Below are positions 1-8,111 of a stretch of DNA of 64,000 nucleotides, piece by piece. The translations under genes were made by a program, and so were the position numbers. Source of the stretch: Rhabdaerophilum calidifontis (GTDB taxonomy: Bacteria; Pseudomonadota; Alphaproteobacteria; Rhizobiales; Beijerinckiaceae). The number at the start of each line of letters is the position of its first letter. The stretch's first letter is position 1. The notes below the pieces were generated by a model. The model saw nothing but the letters and a program-made list of their open reading frames with translations. It made no database searches and had not been told where the DNA came from. The stretch spans positions 310,001 to 374,000 of the forward strand of contig NZ_VTRS01000003.1 in NCBI RefSeq assembly GCF_008641065.1, given 5' to 3'.

Positions 1-898
1 GCGCGGCATAGAATTCGCTCTGGCCGTTGCCGGCGACCCCGGCGATCGCGACGATCTCCCCCGCCCGCACGGCAAGATCGAGGCGCTCGAGCGCGATGCC
101 GTGCGCCCCCTCCGGCGCGACCGAAAGCCCCTCCACCACGAGGACGGGCGCGCCCAGCGCATGCGCCGGCGCGGCGCGCAGATCGGCGATCCCCGTGCCC
201 ACCATCAGGCTCGCCAGCGCCTTGGCCGGCGTCGCGCGCGGATCGACCCGCGCCACGACGCGGCCGGCGCGCAGGATCGTCGCCGCCGAACACAGCCGCC
301 GCACCTCCTCCAGCTTGTGGGAGATGAACAGCACCGCCGCGCCCGCGCGCGCCACGGCCTCGATCGTCCGGAACAGCAGCTCGGTTTCCGCCGGCGTCAG
401 CACCGAGGTCGGCTCGTCGAGCACCAGCACCCGCGGATCCAGCATCAGCGCGCGCAGGATCTCGATCCGCTGCCGCTCGCCGGCGGAAAGCGAATGGACC
501 GGCCGGTCGAGATCGATCGCGAGCCCGAATTCCGCCGCCTTGGCCGCCACCCGCGCGCGCAGCCGCCGATCCGCCACCGCGCCGGGAATCGAGACCGCGA
601 TGTTCTCGAGCGCGGTGAAATCCTCGAACAGCGAGAAATGCTGGAACACCATGCCGATCCCCGCCGCACGCGCCGCGCGGGGCGAGTCGAACCGCACCGG
701 GCGGCCGTCGATGCGGATCTCGCCGGCATCCGGCTGCAGCAGGCCGTAGAGAATCTTCACCAGCGTCGATTTTCCGGCGCCGTTCTCGCCGAGCAGCGCG
801 TGGATGACACCGGATTCGAGCGTCAGATCCACCCCGGCATTGGCCGTGAGCGCGCCGAAGCGACGGGTGATGCCGACCAGTTCGACGCGCGGCGCCAT
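1..898 (-). CDS. ABC transporter ATP-binding protein, nucleoside/sugar type (3' end outside window)
   Basis: The reading frame starts with ATG at 898 and runs off the left edge, so only the first 299 residues are visible. The N-terminal ATPase domain has a Walker A (GENGAGKST, about residues 38-46), Q-loop (VFQHFSLFEDF), signature LSAGERQR and Walker B VLVLDEPTSVLTP. A second ATPase domain begins near residue 255 and the edge cuts it near its own Walker A (GVAGNGQSE). This tandem layout with degenerate second P-loop is that of CUT2/BMP-type importers (RbsA, or YufO-like nucleoside ATPases). The first-domain style fits the BMP/nucleoside branch best. The permeases and binding protein would lie outside the window. 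The neighbouring quinone reductase ends 9 bp before the start. Confidence 0.85.
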   Translation of the reverse strand, partial: MAPRVELVGITRRFGALTANAGVDLTLESGVIHALLGENGAGKSTLVKILYGLLQPDAGEIRIDGRPVRFDSPRAARAAGIGMVFQHFSLFEDFTALENIAVSIPGAVADRRLRARVAAKAAEFGLAIDLDRPVHSLSAGERQRIEILRALMLDPRVLVLDEPTSVLTPAETELLFRTIEAVARAGAAVLFISHKLEEVRRLCSAATILRAGRVVARVDPRATPAKALASLMVGTGIADLRAAPAHALGAPVLVVEGLSVAPEGAHGIALERLDLAVRAGEIVAIAGVAGNGQSEFYAA

Positions 899-906
899 GC
901 CCGGCC

Positions 907-1881
907 TCACGGCACCAGGATGGTCGAGCCGGTCGTCAGCCGTGCCTCCAGCGCGCGATGCGCCTCCGCGACCTGATCGAGGGGGAAGCGGTTGCTGGCC
1001 GGGATCGCCAGCGTTCCGGCCGCGACCGCCGCGAACAGCCGCCGCGCCATGGCGGCATAGGTCCTGCGATCCGCGATATGGGTGAACAGCGTCGGGCGCG
1101 TGGCATAGAGCGAGCCCTTCCCCGCGAGCAGGCCGAGATTGAAAGCCTCGACCGCGCCGGAAGCATTGCCGAAGCTCACGAACATGCCGAACTTGCGCAG
1201 GCAATCGAGCGAACCGGGAAAGGTCGCCTTGCCGACCCCGTCATAGACGACATGGCACAGCGCGCCCTCGGTCACCGCCCGCACCCGCTCGACGAAATTC
1301 TCGGTCGCGTAGTTGATGACGTGATGGCAGCCCTGCGCGCGGGCGATCGCGGCCTTCTCCTCCGAGCCGACGGTGCCGATGACCGTGGCGCCGAGCGCCC
1401 GCGCCCATTGCGTCAGGATCTGCCCGGTGCCGCCCGCCGCGGCATGGACCAGCACGACATGGCCCTTCTTCACCCGAAAGGTCCGGAACAGCAGATATTC
1501 CGCCGTCAAGCCCTTGAGCATCATTGCCGCCGCGGCCTCGAAGGAGATTTCGGCGGGGATCTTCACCAGCGCCGCGGCGGCGATATTGCGCGCCGCGGCA
1601 TAGGCGCCGAGCTGCCCGACATAGGCGACCCGGTCGCCGACGCGCAGGCCGCTGACGCCGGGGCCGAGGGCCGTGACGAGGCCGGCAGCCTCGTTGCCGG
1701 GCGTGAACGGCATCGCAGGCGCCGGATAGAGCCCGGTGCGGAAATAGACGTCGATGTAATTGAGGCCGATGGCCTTCTGCGCGATCGTCACCTCGCCGGG
1801 GCCCGGCGGCGGCACCGCGCGCTCCTCGATGGCAAGCACCTCCGGTCCGCCATGGGCGGCGATCCGCACCACCTTCACCAT
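907..1881 (-). CDS. NADPH:quinone oxidoreductase, zinc-independent MDR family
   Basis: 324 aa. Medium-chain reductase of the zeta-crystallin/QorA type, which reduces quinones with NADPH in the cytoplasm. The N-terminal GroES-like domain carries GLNYIDVYFRTGLYP and a PGNEAAG motif. The nucleotide-binding loop is HAAAGGTGQILTQWA (about residues 148-162), the AxxGGxG form seen in quinone reductases. It lacks zinc-binding cysteines of alcohol dehydrogenases. I chose ATG at 1881 because the protein then begins like the family (MVKVVRIAAHGGPEVL) and a GGAG lies 6 nt upstream. The frame stays open to 2046, but that stretch is low-complexity and unlike the family. It may be co-transcribed with the ABC ATPase 8 bp downstream, though a functional link is not evident. 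Confidence 0.9.
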   Translation of the reverse strand: MVKVVRIAAHGGPEVLAIEERAVPPPGPGEVTIAQKAIGLNYIDVYFRTGLYPAPAMPFTPGNEAAGLVTALGPGVSGLRVGDRVAYVGQLGAYAAARNIAAAALVKIPAEISFEAAAAMMLKGLTAEYLLFRTFRVKKGHVVLVHAAAGGTGQILTQWARALGATVIGTVGSEEKAAIARAQGCHHVINYATENFVERVRAVTEGALCHVVYDGVGKATFPGSLDCLRKFGMFVSFGNASGAVEAFNLGLLAGKGSLYATRPTLFTHIADRRTYAAMARRLFAAVAAGTLAIPASNRFPLDQVAEAHRALEARLTTGSTILVP

Positions 1882-2105
1882 GTCCGTCTCCGATCCCGGT
1901 TGCGGCGGCCTGCCCGCCTTCCTGGCCGGAGAACCTGCATCATTCGCCGGCGATTTCAAGCGGCTCGCTCGCCCGTCACCCGGCCCATCCCCTGCCGCAC
2001 GGGCTTGGCAAGCGGGACAGGCGGGGTCCATCATGGACCGGACCACCTTCGCCGCTCCGATTTTCCGTCCCTGTCCGATCCTCCCACTTCCCCGCCGGCC
2101 GCACC

Positions 2106-3368
2106 ATGCAATATCTGAATTCGCCCTTTGCCCCGAAACTCGTGGCCACCTTCCGCGAAGGCTACTCGGCCACCGACTTCCGGCACGATGCGATCGCCGG
2201 GCTCACCGTGGCGATCGTCGCGCTGCCGCTCTCGATGGCGATCGCGATCGCAAGCGGCGCGGCACCGGAGCGCGGGCTCTATACCGCGATTGTCGGCGGG
2301 TTCCTGATCTCGCTGCTCGGCGGCTCGCGATTCCAGGTCGGCGGCCCGGCCGGGGCCTTCATCGTGCTCGTGGCGGCGACGATCGACCGCCACGGCGTCG
2401 ACGGCCTGCTGCTCGCGACCATCCTCGCCGGGCTGATCATGCTCGCCTTCGGGCTTGCGCGGCTGGGAACGCTGATCCGCCACATCCCGCATCCGGTGAT
2501 CATCGGCTTCACCGCCGGCATCGCCGTGATCATCTTCGCGAGCCAGATCCGCGACCTGCTCGGGCTCACGCTCGCGGGCAAGGAGCCCGCGGCCCTGATT
2601 CCCAAGCTCGGCGCGCTCGCCGGCGCGCTGCCGAGCCTCAATATCACGAGCCTCGCGCTCGCCGCGGGCAGCATCGCGCTGATCGCGCTGTTGCGCGTCT
2701 GGCGCCCGCTCTGGCCCGGCTTCCTGATCGCGGCCCTGCTCGGGGCGGGGCTGGTGCACCTGCTCGGCCTGCCGGTGGAGACGATCGGCAGCCGCTTCGG
2801 CGGCATTCCGGCCGCGCTGCCCGCCCCTGCCCTGCCGGCCTTCGACCAGGCGCGGCTGCTGGCGGTGTTGCCGGACGCGCTGACCATCGCGCTGCTCGGC
2901 GGCATCGAATCGCTGCTCTCGGCCGTGGTGGCGGACGGGATGAGCGGCCGCCAGCACCGCTCCAACACCGAACTCGTCGCGCAAGGAATCGCCAATATCG
3001 GCACGGCGCTGTTCGGCGGCATCTGCGCGACGGGCACGATCGCGCGCACGGCGACCAATGTCCGCGCCGGCGCGCGCTCGCCGGTCGCCGGCATGCTGCA
3101 CGCGCTCTACCTGCTCGCCTTCATGGTGATCGCGGCACCGCTTCTGGCGATGATCCCGCTCGCGAGCCTCGCGGCGATCCTGACCTTCGTCGCCTGGAAC
3201 ATGGCCGAGCGGCACAAGGTCGTGGCCCTGTTCCGGGACGAGCGCGGCGCGGCGCTGGTCTTCACCGCAACCTTCCTCGTCACGATCCTGCGCGACCTGA
3301 TGGAAGGCATCCTGGTCGGGCTCGCGCTCGGCGCGCTGATCGGGCTCGCGCGGCGGATGCGACGCTGA
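2106..3368 (+). CDS. SulP (SLC26) family anion transporter lacking a STAS domain
   Basis: 420 aa inner-membrane protein. SulP features are clear: the N-terminal cytoplasmic lead-in, GLTVAIVALPLSMAIAIASG in TM1, GLYTAIVGGFLISLLGGS, and the substrate-site QVGGPAGAFIVLV in TM3 (about residues 78-90). Further down are HPVIIGFTAGIAVII and ATGTIARTATNVRAGARSP. Family members usually continue for another 100-150 residues into a cytoplasmic STAS domain. Here the protein stops just after the last membrane segment (GALIGLARRMRR), so the STAS part is missing. No separate STAS gene follows. Substrate (sulfate, bicarbonate, dicarboxylate) cannot be told. No convincing Shine-Dalgarno precedes the ATG. Confidence 0.88.
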   Translation: MQYLNSPFAPKLVATFREGYSATDFRHDAIAGLTVAIVALPLSMAIAIASGAAPERGLYTAIVGGFLISLLGGSRFQVGGPAGAFIVLVAATIDRHGVDGLLLATILAGLIMLAFGLARLGTLIRHIPHPVIIGFTAGIAVIIFASQIRDLLGLTLAGKEPAALIPKLGALAGALPSLNITSLALAAGSIALIALLRVWRPLWPGFLIAALLGAGLVHLLGLPVETIGSRFGGIPAALPAPALPAFDQARLLAVLPDALTIALLGGIESLLSAVVADGMSGRQHRSNTELVAQGIANIGTALFGGICATGTIARTATNVRAGARSPVAGMLHALYLLAFMVIAAPLLAMIPLASLAAILTFVAWNMAERHKVVALFRDERGAALVFTATFLVTILRDLMEGILVGLALGALIGLARRMRR

Positions 3369-3408
3369 AACGGCTTGCGCGCGGCGGGCTTTGGCGCTTG
3401 ATGTCCGC

Positions 3409-4614
3409 ATGGAACGGCAATTCGACACGGCGGTGGTCGGCGGCGGCGCGGCAGGGCTCGCGAGCGCCATCGGGCTCGCGCAGGCCGGACTCCGGACGCT
3501 CGTCCTCGGCGTCCCCGATAGCCCACATGACGACGGCCGCTCCGCCGCCCTGTTCGAATCGAGCCTTGCCTTCCTCGACCGGCTCGGGGTCGGGGACGCG
3601 CTGCGGGCCAGGGGCGCACCGCTGCGCGCCATCCGGCTGATCGACGTCACCGGCGCGCTGGTCCGCGCCCCGACCGTGACCTTCAAGGCCGCTGAACTCG
3701 GGCAGGATTGCTTCGGCTGGAACATCCCCAACGCCGCGATCGTCGCGGTGCTTGCCGAGGCCGCGCGCGCGATTCCGGGCCTGACCGTTTCCGCAGCCCT
3801 CCTGGACGGGTTCGAGGTCGATGGCGGCGAGGCGCGTCTGCGCATCGCCGGCGGCGGGGAGATGGCGGCACGGCTCGTCATCGGCGCCGACGGGCAGCGC
3901 TCGCGCGTCCGCGCCGCCGCCGGGATCGGCTTCCGCGAGAAGCCCTATCCGCAGGCGGCGATCACCTGCCGGCTCGCACATCCGCGCGATCACGAGGATG
4001 TCAGTCTCGAATTCCACACCCGCGAGGGCCCCTTCACCTTCGTGCCGGTGGGCGAGCGCCGCTCGGCGCTGGTCTGGATCATGCGGCCCGAAAAGGCGGA
4101 GGCGATGCTCGCCCTGTCGCGCGCGGAATTCGCGGCCCGGATCACCCGCGCCGCCATGTCGATCCTCGGGGCGGTGACGATCGAGGGGCCGGTCGCGGCC
4201 GTGCCGATGCGCAAGCTCGTCGCGGACCGTCTCACCGCGCCGCGCGTCGCGCTGGTCGGCGAGGCGGCGCATGCCTTCCCGCCGATCGGCGCCCAGGGCC
4301 TCAATCTCGGCCTCAAGGATGTCGAGGCGCTGGTCGGCATGCTGGCCGGCGCCCATGCGCGGGGCGAGGATCCGGCGGCGGCACTGCCCGCCTATGCCCG
4401 CGCGCGGCGGATGGATGTCGAACTGCGCTCGGCCGGCGTCGATCTCCTCAACTCGGCGCTGATCGCCGGGCGCTTCCCCGTCGATCTCGCCCGCGCCCTC
4501 GGCCTCGCGGCGTTGCGCGACCTCGCGCCGCTGCGCCGGCTGGCGATGCGGATCGGCGGCTGGAACCCGCCTTTCGGCTCCGCGGTCGGGGCGGATGGCG
4601 CCGGCACGCGCTGA
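3409..4614 (+). CDS. FAD-dependent UbiH/UbiF/COQ6-family monooxygenase
   Basis: 401 aa flavoprotein hydroxylase of the ubiquinone-biosynthesis type. It has the dinucleotide fold VVGGGAAGLASAIGLA at residues 9-24, the second FAD motif GADGQRSRVRAAAGI, and the third motif FPPIGAQGLNLGLKDVEAL near residue 290, which is typical of alphaproteobacterial UbiH homologues. Members hydroxylate the ring of ubiquinone precursors at the membrane; which carbon is attacked cannot be decided from sequence. The ATG at 3409 is used. A TTG at 3391 would add six residues. It lies 40 bp behind the SulP gene on the same strand. It ends at 4614, directly abutting the stop codon of the convergent AEC carrier at 4615, with no room for a terminator. 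Confidence 0.85.
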   Translation: MERQFDTAVVGGGAAGLASAIGLAQAGLRTLVLGVPDSPHDDGRSAALFESSLAFLDRLGVGDALRARGAPLRAIRLIDVTGALVRAPTVTFKAAELGQDCFGWNIPNAAIVAVLAEAARAIPGLTVSAALLDGFEVDGGEARLRIAGGGEMAARLVIGADGQRSRVRAAAGIGFREKPYPQAAITCRLAHPRDHEDVSLEFHTREGPFTFVPVGERRSALVWIMRPEKAEAMLALSRAEFAARITRAAMSILGAVTIEGPVAAVPMRKLVADRLTAPRVALVGEAAHAFPPIGAQGLNLGLKDVEALVGMLAGAHARGEDPAAALPAYARARRMDVELRSAGVDLLNSALIAGRFPVDLARALGLAALRDLAPLRRLAMRIGGWNPPFGSAVGADGAGTR

Positions 4615-5568
4615 TCACCAGACGGGGAGCCTGTCCCCGGCGATCAGCCAGAGCAGGCCGGTGACCGTCGCGATCGAGACCAGCGTCCCCACCAGAACGC
4701 CCGAGGAGGCACGCTGGACATAGGTTTCGTATTGGCGCGCCATCACATAGACATTGAGCGCCGGCGGCAGCGCCGCCATCAGCGTCGCGGTCAGGATCCA
4801 GATCCGATCGAACCCGCCAAGCAGGCTCAGCAGGGTGAAAACCAGCATCGGGTGCAGGACGAGCTTCACGAGGAGATGCGCCGGCATCTCCGCCGGCACG
4901 CGCGTCAGCGGCCGCAGCGCCACCGTGACGCCGAGCGCGAACAACGCCACCGGCGCCGCCGCGTTCTTGAGCAGAACCAACATCGTGTCGAGCGCCGCCG
5001 GCGGCTGCCAGTGGAAATAGGCGGCCGCCACACCGCAGAATGTCGCGACATTGAACGGATGCGTGAAGATGCGCGTGAGCACGAGCCGCGTCGTCGCCCA
5101 TAACCGCACCTTCTCGGCGCCGCCGAGCGCCATCAGGAACGGCACCAGCGTGAACAGCAGCATCGAATCGAACACGAAGATCAGCGCCGTCGGCACCGAG
5201 GAGCCGGGCCCGAGCGCGGCAAGCGTCAGGCCGGGGCCCATATAGCCGACATTCGAATAGGCGCCGAACACGCCCTGGATCGTCGCCTCCCGGACATGGC
5301 CCTTCGAGGCAAGAAGGCCGATGCCGAACGAGAGGACGAAGACGATATAGGTGCACAGCGTCGTCGTCAGGATGAAACGCCAGTTGGTGAGTTCCTCGAT
5401 CGGCGTCACCCCGATCAGCTTGAAGAACAGCGGCGGCAGCGCGACATAAACGATGAAGAAATTCATCCAGGCGAGGCCCTGCTCGGCGATCTTCATCAGC
5501 CGGCCGCAGGCGAAGCCGAGCAGGATCAGGCCGAAGAACGGGAAGGCGAGCGTGACAACGGGGCTCAT
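4615..5568 (-). CDS. AEC (auxin efflux carrier) family transporter
   Basis: 317 aa, about ten hydrophobic segments, the usual size of bacterial AEC permeases. The characteristic central feature GVFGAYSNVGYMGPGLTLAALG (split helix with asparagine and glycines) is present, as is the C-terminal TATLMAALPPALNVYVMARQYET. Family members export or exchange small organic anions such as malate or malonate. The substrate here is unknown. I chose ATG 5568 since the protein then begins directly with TM1. The frame is open 22 codons further upstream, where the sequence is not membrane-like. It is divergent from the acyltransferase gene, with only 38 bp between annotated starts. Confidence 0.88.
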   Translation of the reverse strand: MSPVVTLAFPFFGLILLGFACGRLMKIAEQGLAWMNFFIVYVALPPLFFKLIGVTPIEELTNWRFILTTTLCTYIVFVLSFGIGLLASKGHVREATIQGVFGAYSNVGYMGPGLTLAALGPGSSVPTALIFVFDSMLLFTLVPFLMALGGAEKVRLWATTRLVLTRIFTHPFNVATFCGVAAAYFHWQPPAALDTMLVLLKNAAAPVALFALGVTVALRPLTRVPAEMPAHLLVKLVLHPMLVFTLLSLLGGFDRIWILTATLMAALPPALNVYVMARQYETYVQRASSGVLVGTLVSIATVTGLLWLIAGDRLPVW

Positions 5569-5606
5569 CGCGGGCGGGGAAAGACGGCCTTGACAGGGCG
5601 CGCCGC

Positions 5607-6587
5607 TTGACGGACGCCGCCGGAGCAGAAACAAGGCCCTCGATTACCAGCTTCGCCGCCGCCGTCCAGAGAAAAGACCGCGTCCGGCTCTCGGGGAAAG
5701 CCTTGCCCGCACCCGCCCTTCTCTCCGCGCTGCAAGTCCGGGCCGAGGCGGCGGGGTTCGCGGCCGCGGCCGGGCTGATCCGCGCCCTGGGGCCGGACCG
5801 TGCCGGCGCGCTCTCCGGCCTGCTGTGGCGGCGACTCGCGCCGCTCAACAAGCGGCATGCGCGGGCGCGGGCGCATCTGCGGGCGAGTCTGCCGGATCTG
5901 CCGGACGACGCCGTGGCGGCCTGCCTCGCCGGCATGTGGGACAATCTCGGCCGGACCTCGGCCGAGGCCTTCCATCTCGGCCGGCTCGTCGCGGAGCAGG
6001 AGCGTTTCGTGATCGACGAAGCGACGCATGAGGCCGTCCGGGCGGCGCGCCGGCACGGCGCGGTGTTCGTCTCCCTGCATCAGGGCAATTGGGAGCTCGC
6101 CTCGCCGCTCCTCGACGCGCTCGGCCTGCCGGTGGCGGGCGTCTATCAGCGGCTGCGCAACCCGCTGGTCGATGCCATGGCCGCGCGCACGCGGGCACCC
6201 TTCTACCGGCTCGGCCTGTTCTCGAAAGGCCACGAGACCGCACGGCGATTACTGCGCATCCTCGCCGATGGCGGCACGGTGACGATCATGGCCGATCTGC
6301 GCGACCTGTCCGGGGTCGCAGTGCCCTTTTTCGGCCGGCCGGCGCCCTCGACGATCTTCCCGGCGCTGCTCGCGCGCGGGCGCGGCGTGCCGCTCTTCGC
6401 CGGCGCGGTGCTGCGGGAACAGGGGGCGACCTTTGCCGTGCGGACGCTCGAAATCCCCGTCGCCCGCACCGGCGACCGCGAGGCGGATCTCCGGACGACG
6501 ACCGCTGCAATCCAGGCCGCGTTCGAAGCCTCGATCCGGGCGCGGCCCGAACAATGGATGTGGGGCCACCGGCGTTGGGAGCGTTGA
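5607..6587 (+). CDS. LpxL/HtrB-family lauroyl (lipid A) acyltransferase
   Basis: 326 aa with TTG start. Members add a secondary acyl chain to lipid A at the inner membrane. The catalytic HxxxxE motif is HQGNWE (about residues 158-163). GTVTIMADLRD and the block VPFFGRPAPSTIFPALLARGRGVPL match the family's conserved D-(10 residues)-FG-R pattern, and the C-terminus (RPEQWMWGHRRWER) is the usual QWxWxHRRW ending. The start is uncertain. TTG at 5607 leaves only 38 bp to the divergent carrier gene, and TTG at 5703 would remove a poorly conserved 32-residue lead. No strong ribosome site is seen at either. It lacks the usual N-terminal membrane helix of E. coli LpxL, as do many alphaproteobacterial paralogues. 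Which acyl position it serves is unknown. Confidence 0.82.
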   Translation: MTDAAGAETRPSITSFAAAVQRKDRVRLSGKALPAPALLSALQVRAEAAGFAAAAGLIRALGPDRAGALSGLLWRRLAPLNKRHARARAHLRASLPDLPDDAVAACLAGMWDNLGRTSAEAFHLGRLVAEQERFVIDEATHEAVRAARRHGAVFVSLHQGNWELASPLLDALGLPVAGVYQRLRNPLVDAMAARTRAPFYRLGLFSKGHETARRLLRILADGGTVTIMADLRDLSGVAVPFFGRPAPSTIFPALLARGRGVPLFAGAVLREQGATFAVRTLEIPVARTGDREADLRTTTAAIQAAFEASIRARPEQWMWGHRRWER

Positions 6588-6642
6588 AACCGCGCCAGCA
6601 GATTTGGCAGGCATGGCGGTATGGCGGTGCGGCGTCGCAACC

Positions 6643-6671
6643 CTTGTGGCAGCGCGAAAAGCGATTATTTT
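6643..6671 (+). promoter_or_regulatory. Predicted promoter of hspQ
   Basis: CTTGTG at 6643-6648 and TATTTT at 6666-6671, separated by 17 bp. The predicted start lies just before a GGAG ribosome site about 8 nt ahead of the ATG at 6692. The element was read by eye. A heat-shock sigma form (CTTG with CCCCAT) is not obvious, although homologues of this gene are heat-inducible. Confidence 0.4.
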
Positions 6672-6691
6672 ATGTCTCTGGAGTGCAGAGC

Positions 6692-7024
6692 ATGAAACCG
6701 CGTCAGGCCAAGTTCACGATCGGTCAGGTGGTCCGCCACCGGGTCTATCCGTTCCGTGGCGTAATCTTCGATGTCGACCCCGTCTTCGCGAATACCGAGG
6801 AATGGTGGCTCTCGATCCCCGAGGATGTCCGCCCGCGCAAGGACCAGCCCTTCTACCATCTCCTCGCCGAGAACGAGGAGAACGAATACATCGCCTATGT
6901 CTCGGAGCAGAACCTGCTTCCGGACCGGTCGGGCCTGCCGCTGCGTCACCCGCAGATCGAGGAATTGTTCGAGCCGGGCGCCGACGGCCAGTTCGCGGTG
7001 AAGAACAACGCGCTGCTGAACTGA
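6692..7024 (+). CDS. hspQ: Heat shock protein HspQ (YccV-like)
   Basis: 110 aa, the normal size of the family. HspQ/YccV folds as a small barrel. In E. coli it binds hemimethylated DNA and acts as a specificity factor for Lon protease. The family blocks are complete: KFTIGQVVRHRVYPFRGVIFDVDP, NTEEWWLSIPEDVRPRKDQPFYHLLAE and YIAYVSEQNLLPD, followed by the short HPQIEELFEP tail. ATG 6692 is preceded by GGAG at suitable distance, and a promoter-like pair is seen upstream at 6643-6671. The gene stands alone and is closed by a strong bidirectional terminator. The Lon gene itself lies in the same window at 61-63.5 kb. Confidence 0.95.
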   Translation: MKPRQAKFTIGQVVRHRVYPFRGVIFDVDPVFANTEEWWLSIPEDVRPRKDQPFYHLLAENEENEYIAYVSEQNLLPDRSGLPLRHPQIEELFEPGADGQFAVKNNALLN

Positions 7025-7071
7025 GCTGATCGGCGGCATCGCGACGGCCACAGCGCGCCCCATCGACAGCA

Positions 7072-7097
7072 AAAGCCCGGCGCTTGCGCCGGGCTTT
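7072..7097. terminator. Bidirectional intrinsic terminator between hspQ and the IalB gene
   Basis: A perfect 12-bp inverted repeat (AAAGCCCGGCGC at 7072-7083, its complement at 7086-7097) with a two-base TT centre. The arms end in AAA/TTT, giving a short T run on both strands. It lies between the convergent hspQ (ends 7024) and IalB-family (ends 7128) genes, as expected for a shared terminator. Confidence 0.9.
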
Positions 7098-7127
7098 GTC
7101 TCTGGCAGGGCCGATTCCGGCCAGCAG

Positions 7128-7907
7128 TTACGGCTTGGGCGCTGCGGCGCCGCCCTGGCGCTGCTTCAGCATTTCCTCGGCGCGGCGCTTGAGATCGTCC
7201 GCGCCCTGCGGCGCCGGGGCCGCACCGCCCTGTTGCGGCTGCGCAGCCTGCTGCTGCATCTTCTGCAGCGTCTCCTGATCGATTCCGGCGGAATCGAACG
7301 CCTTGGCGAAACCGGCGAGCGGAACCTGGAAATTCACCTCCTGCCCGAGCTGGTTCTGCATGTCGATGCGCAGGACCGTGCCCTTCTTGAGGCTGGCGAT
7401 GATCGCGTCGTTGAGTTCGCCCTCGACGAAGCAGCCCTGCGGCAGGCAGATCTGGAACTTCGCGTTGACCGGCTGCATGCCTTCCGCCGAGAAGCGGATG
7501 CCGGGCTGGATCATGAAGGTCAGCGGCACGAGGAACCGCGCGAAGCGGCGCGTATCGTCCTTGATCGCGTAAATCGCCACCGCCATCACCGGCTGGTTGT
7601 TCTCGGCGACGAAATCGCGCGTCGTGTAGCAGATCTGCTTCTTGACCGCGGGATCCTCGCCGCAGACCTTCAGCCAATCCGCCTGCTCGGGGGCGGCCTT
7701 GAGCGCCACCTTGATGCCGCCCTGCGGCGCGGCCGGCGCCGGCGCGGCAGGCGCGGGCTGGCTGGCGGGCGGGCGCTGCTGCGCGAGGGACGGAGCGGCA
7801 AAGCCGGCCGCGAGCGCGAGCGCCGCGCCGGTCATCAGACGAAGGGCCTTCACAGAACCAAATGCCTTCATGGCGTGCCACGCTCTCTTGTGAGCCGAAT
7901 TCATCAT
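7128..7907 (-). CDS. Secreted IalB-family (invasion-associated locus B) protein
   Basis: 259 aa. The N-terminus carries a Sec signal peptide (MTGAALALAAGFAAPSLAQ, cut likely after SLA), then a Pro/Ala linker. The IalB domain (about residues 65-215) has the family's paired cysteines, VCGED...ICYT and ICLPQGCFVEGEL. IalB proteins are periplasmic or outer-membrane associated proteins common in Rhizobiales. Bartonella IalB contributes to erythrocyte invasion, but most homologues occur in non-pathogens and their role is unknown. The C-terminus ends in a Gln/Ala-rich tail with a short charged helix (DDLKRRAEEMLKQRQ). The start may be 7907 (GGGGA five nt upstream), 7904 or 7871; the last gives a more compact signal peptide. 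Confidence 0.88.
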   Translation of the reverse strand: MMNSAHKRAWHAMKAFGSVKALRLMTGAALALAAGFAAPSLAQQRPPASQPAPAAPAPAAPQGGIKVALKAAPEQADWLKVCGEDPAVKKQICYTTRDFVAENNQPVMAVAIYAIKDDTRRFARFLVPLTFMIQPGIRFSAEGMQPVNAKFQICLPQGCFVEGELNDAIIASLKKGTVLRIDMQNQLGQEVNFQVPLAGFAKAFDSAGIDQETLQKMQQQAAQPQQGGAAPAPQGADDLKRRAEEMLKQRQGGAAAPKP

Positions 7908-7949
7908 TCTATCCCCGGAACCGGCGCGAGGCCGGCGAACCCGATCCCT

Positions 7950-7984
7950 CTAGAGCATCGCGCGCCAAAGTGGAAACCGGAATT
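7950..7984 (+). repeat. Intergenic motif resembling a dispersed Rhizobiales element
   Basis: The stretch begins CTAGAGCATCGCGCG and continues CCAAAGTGGAAACCGG. From memory, the pattern CTAGAGCAT...AAAGTGGAAACCGG recurs in many intergenic regions of Rhizobiales genomes. Only this one copy is visible in the window, so membership of a repeat family is recollection, not shown here. It sits in the 204-bp divergent region between the IalB gene and the binding-protein gene and could carry regulatory signals for either. Confidence 0.4.
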
Positions 7985-8111
7985 TCACCCTTCGCCTCGT
8001 CCGGTGCGAATGCGGCCAAAGCGTGACCGGGCGATGTCGCCGCCCGGTCATCACCGCCGAAACCGGCATCCCCCATGGTGCGGGGACGCCGGCTTGCCTA
8101 TTCTGGAGCCG

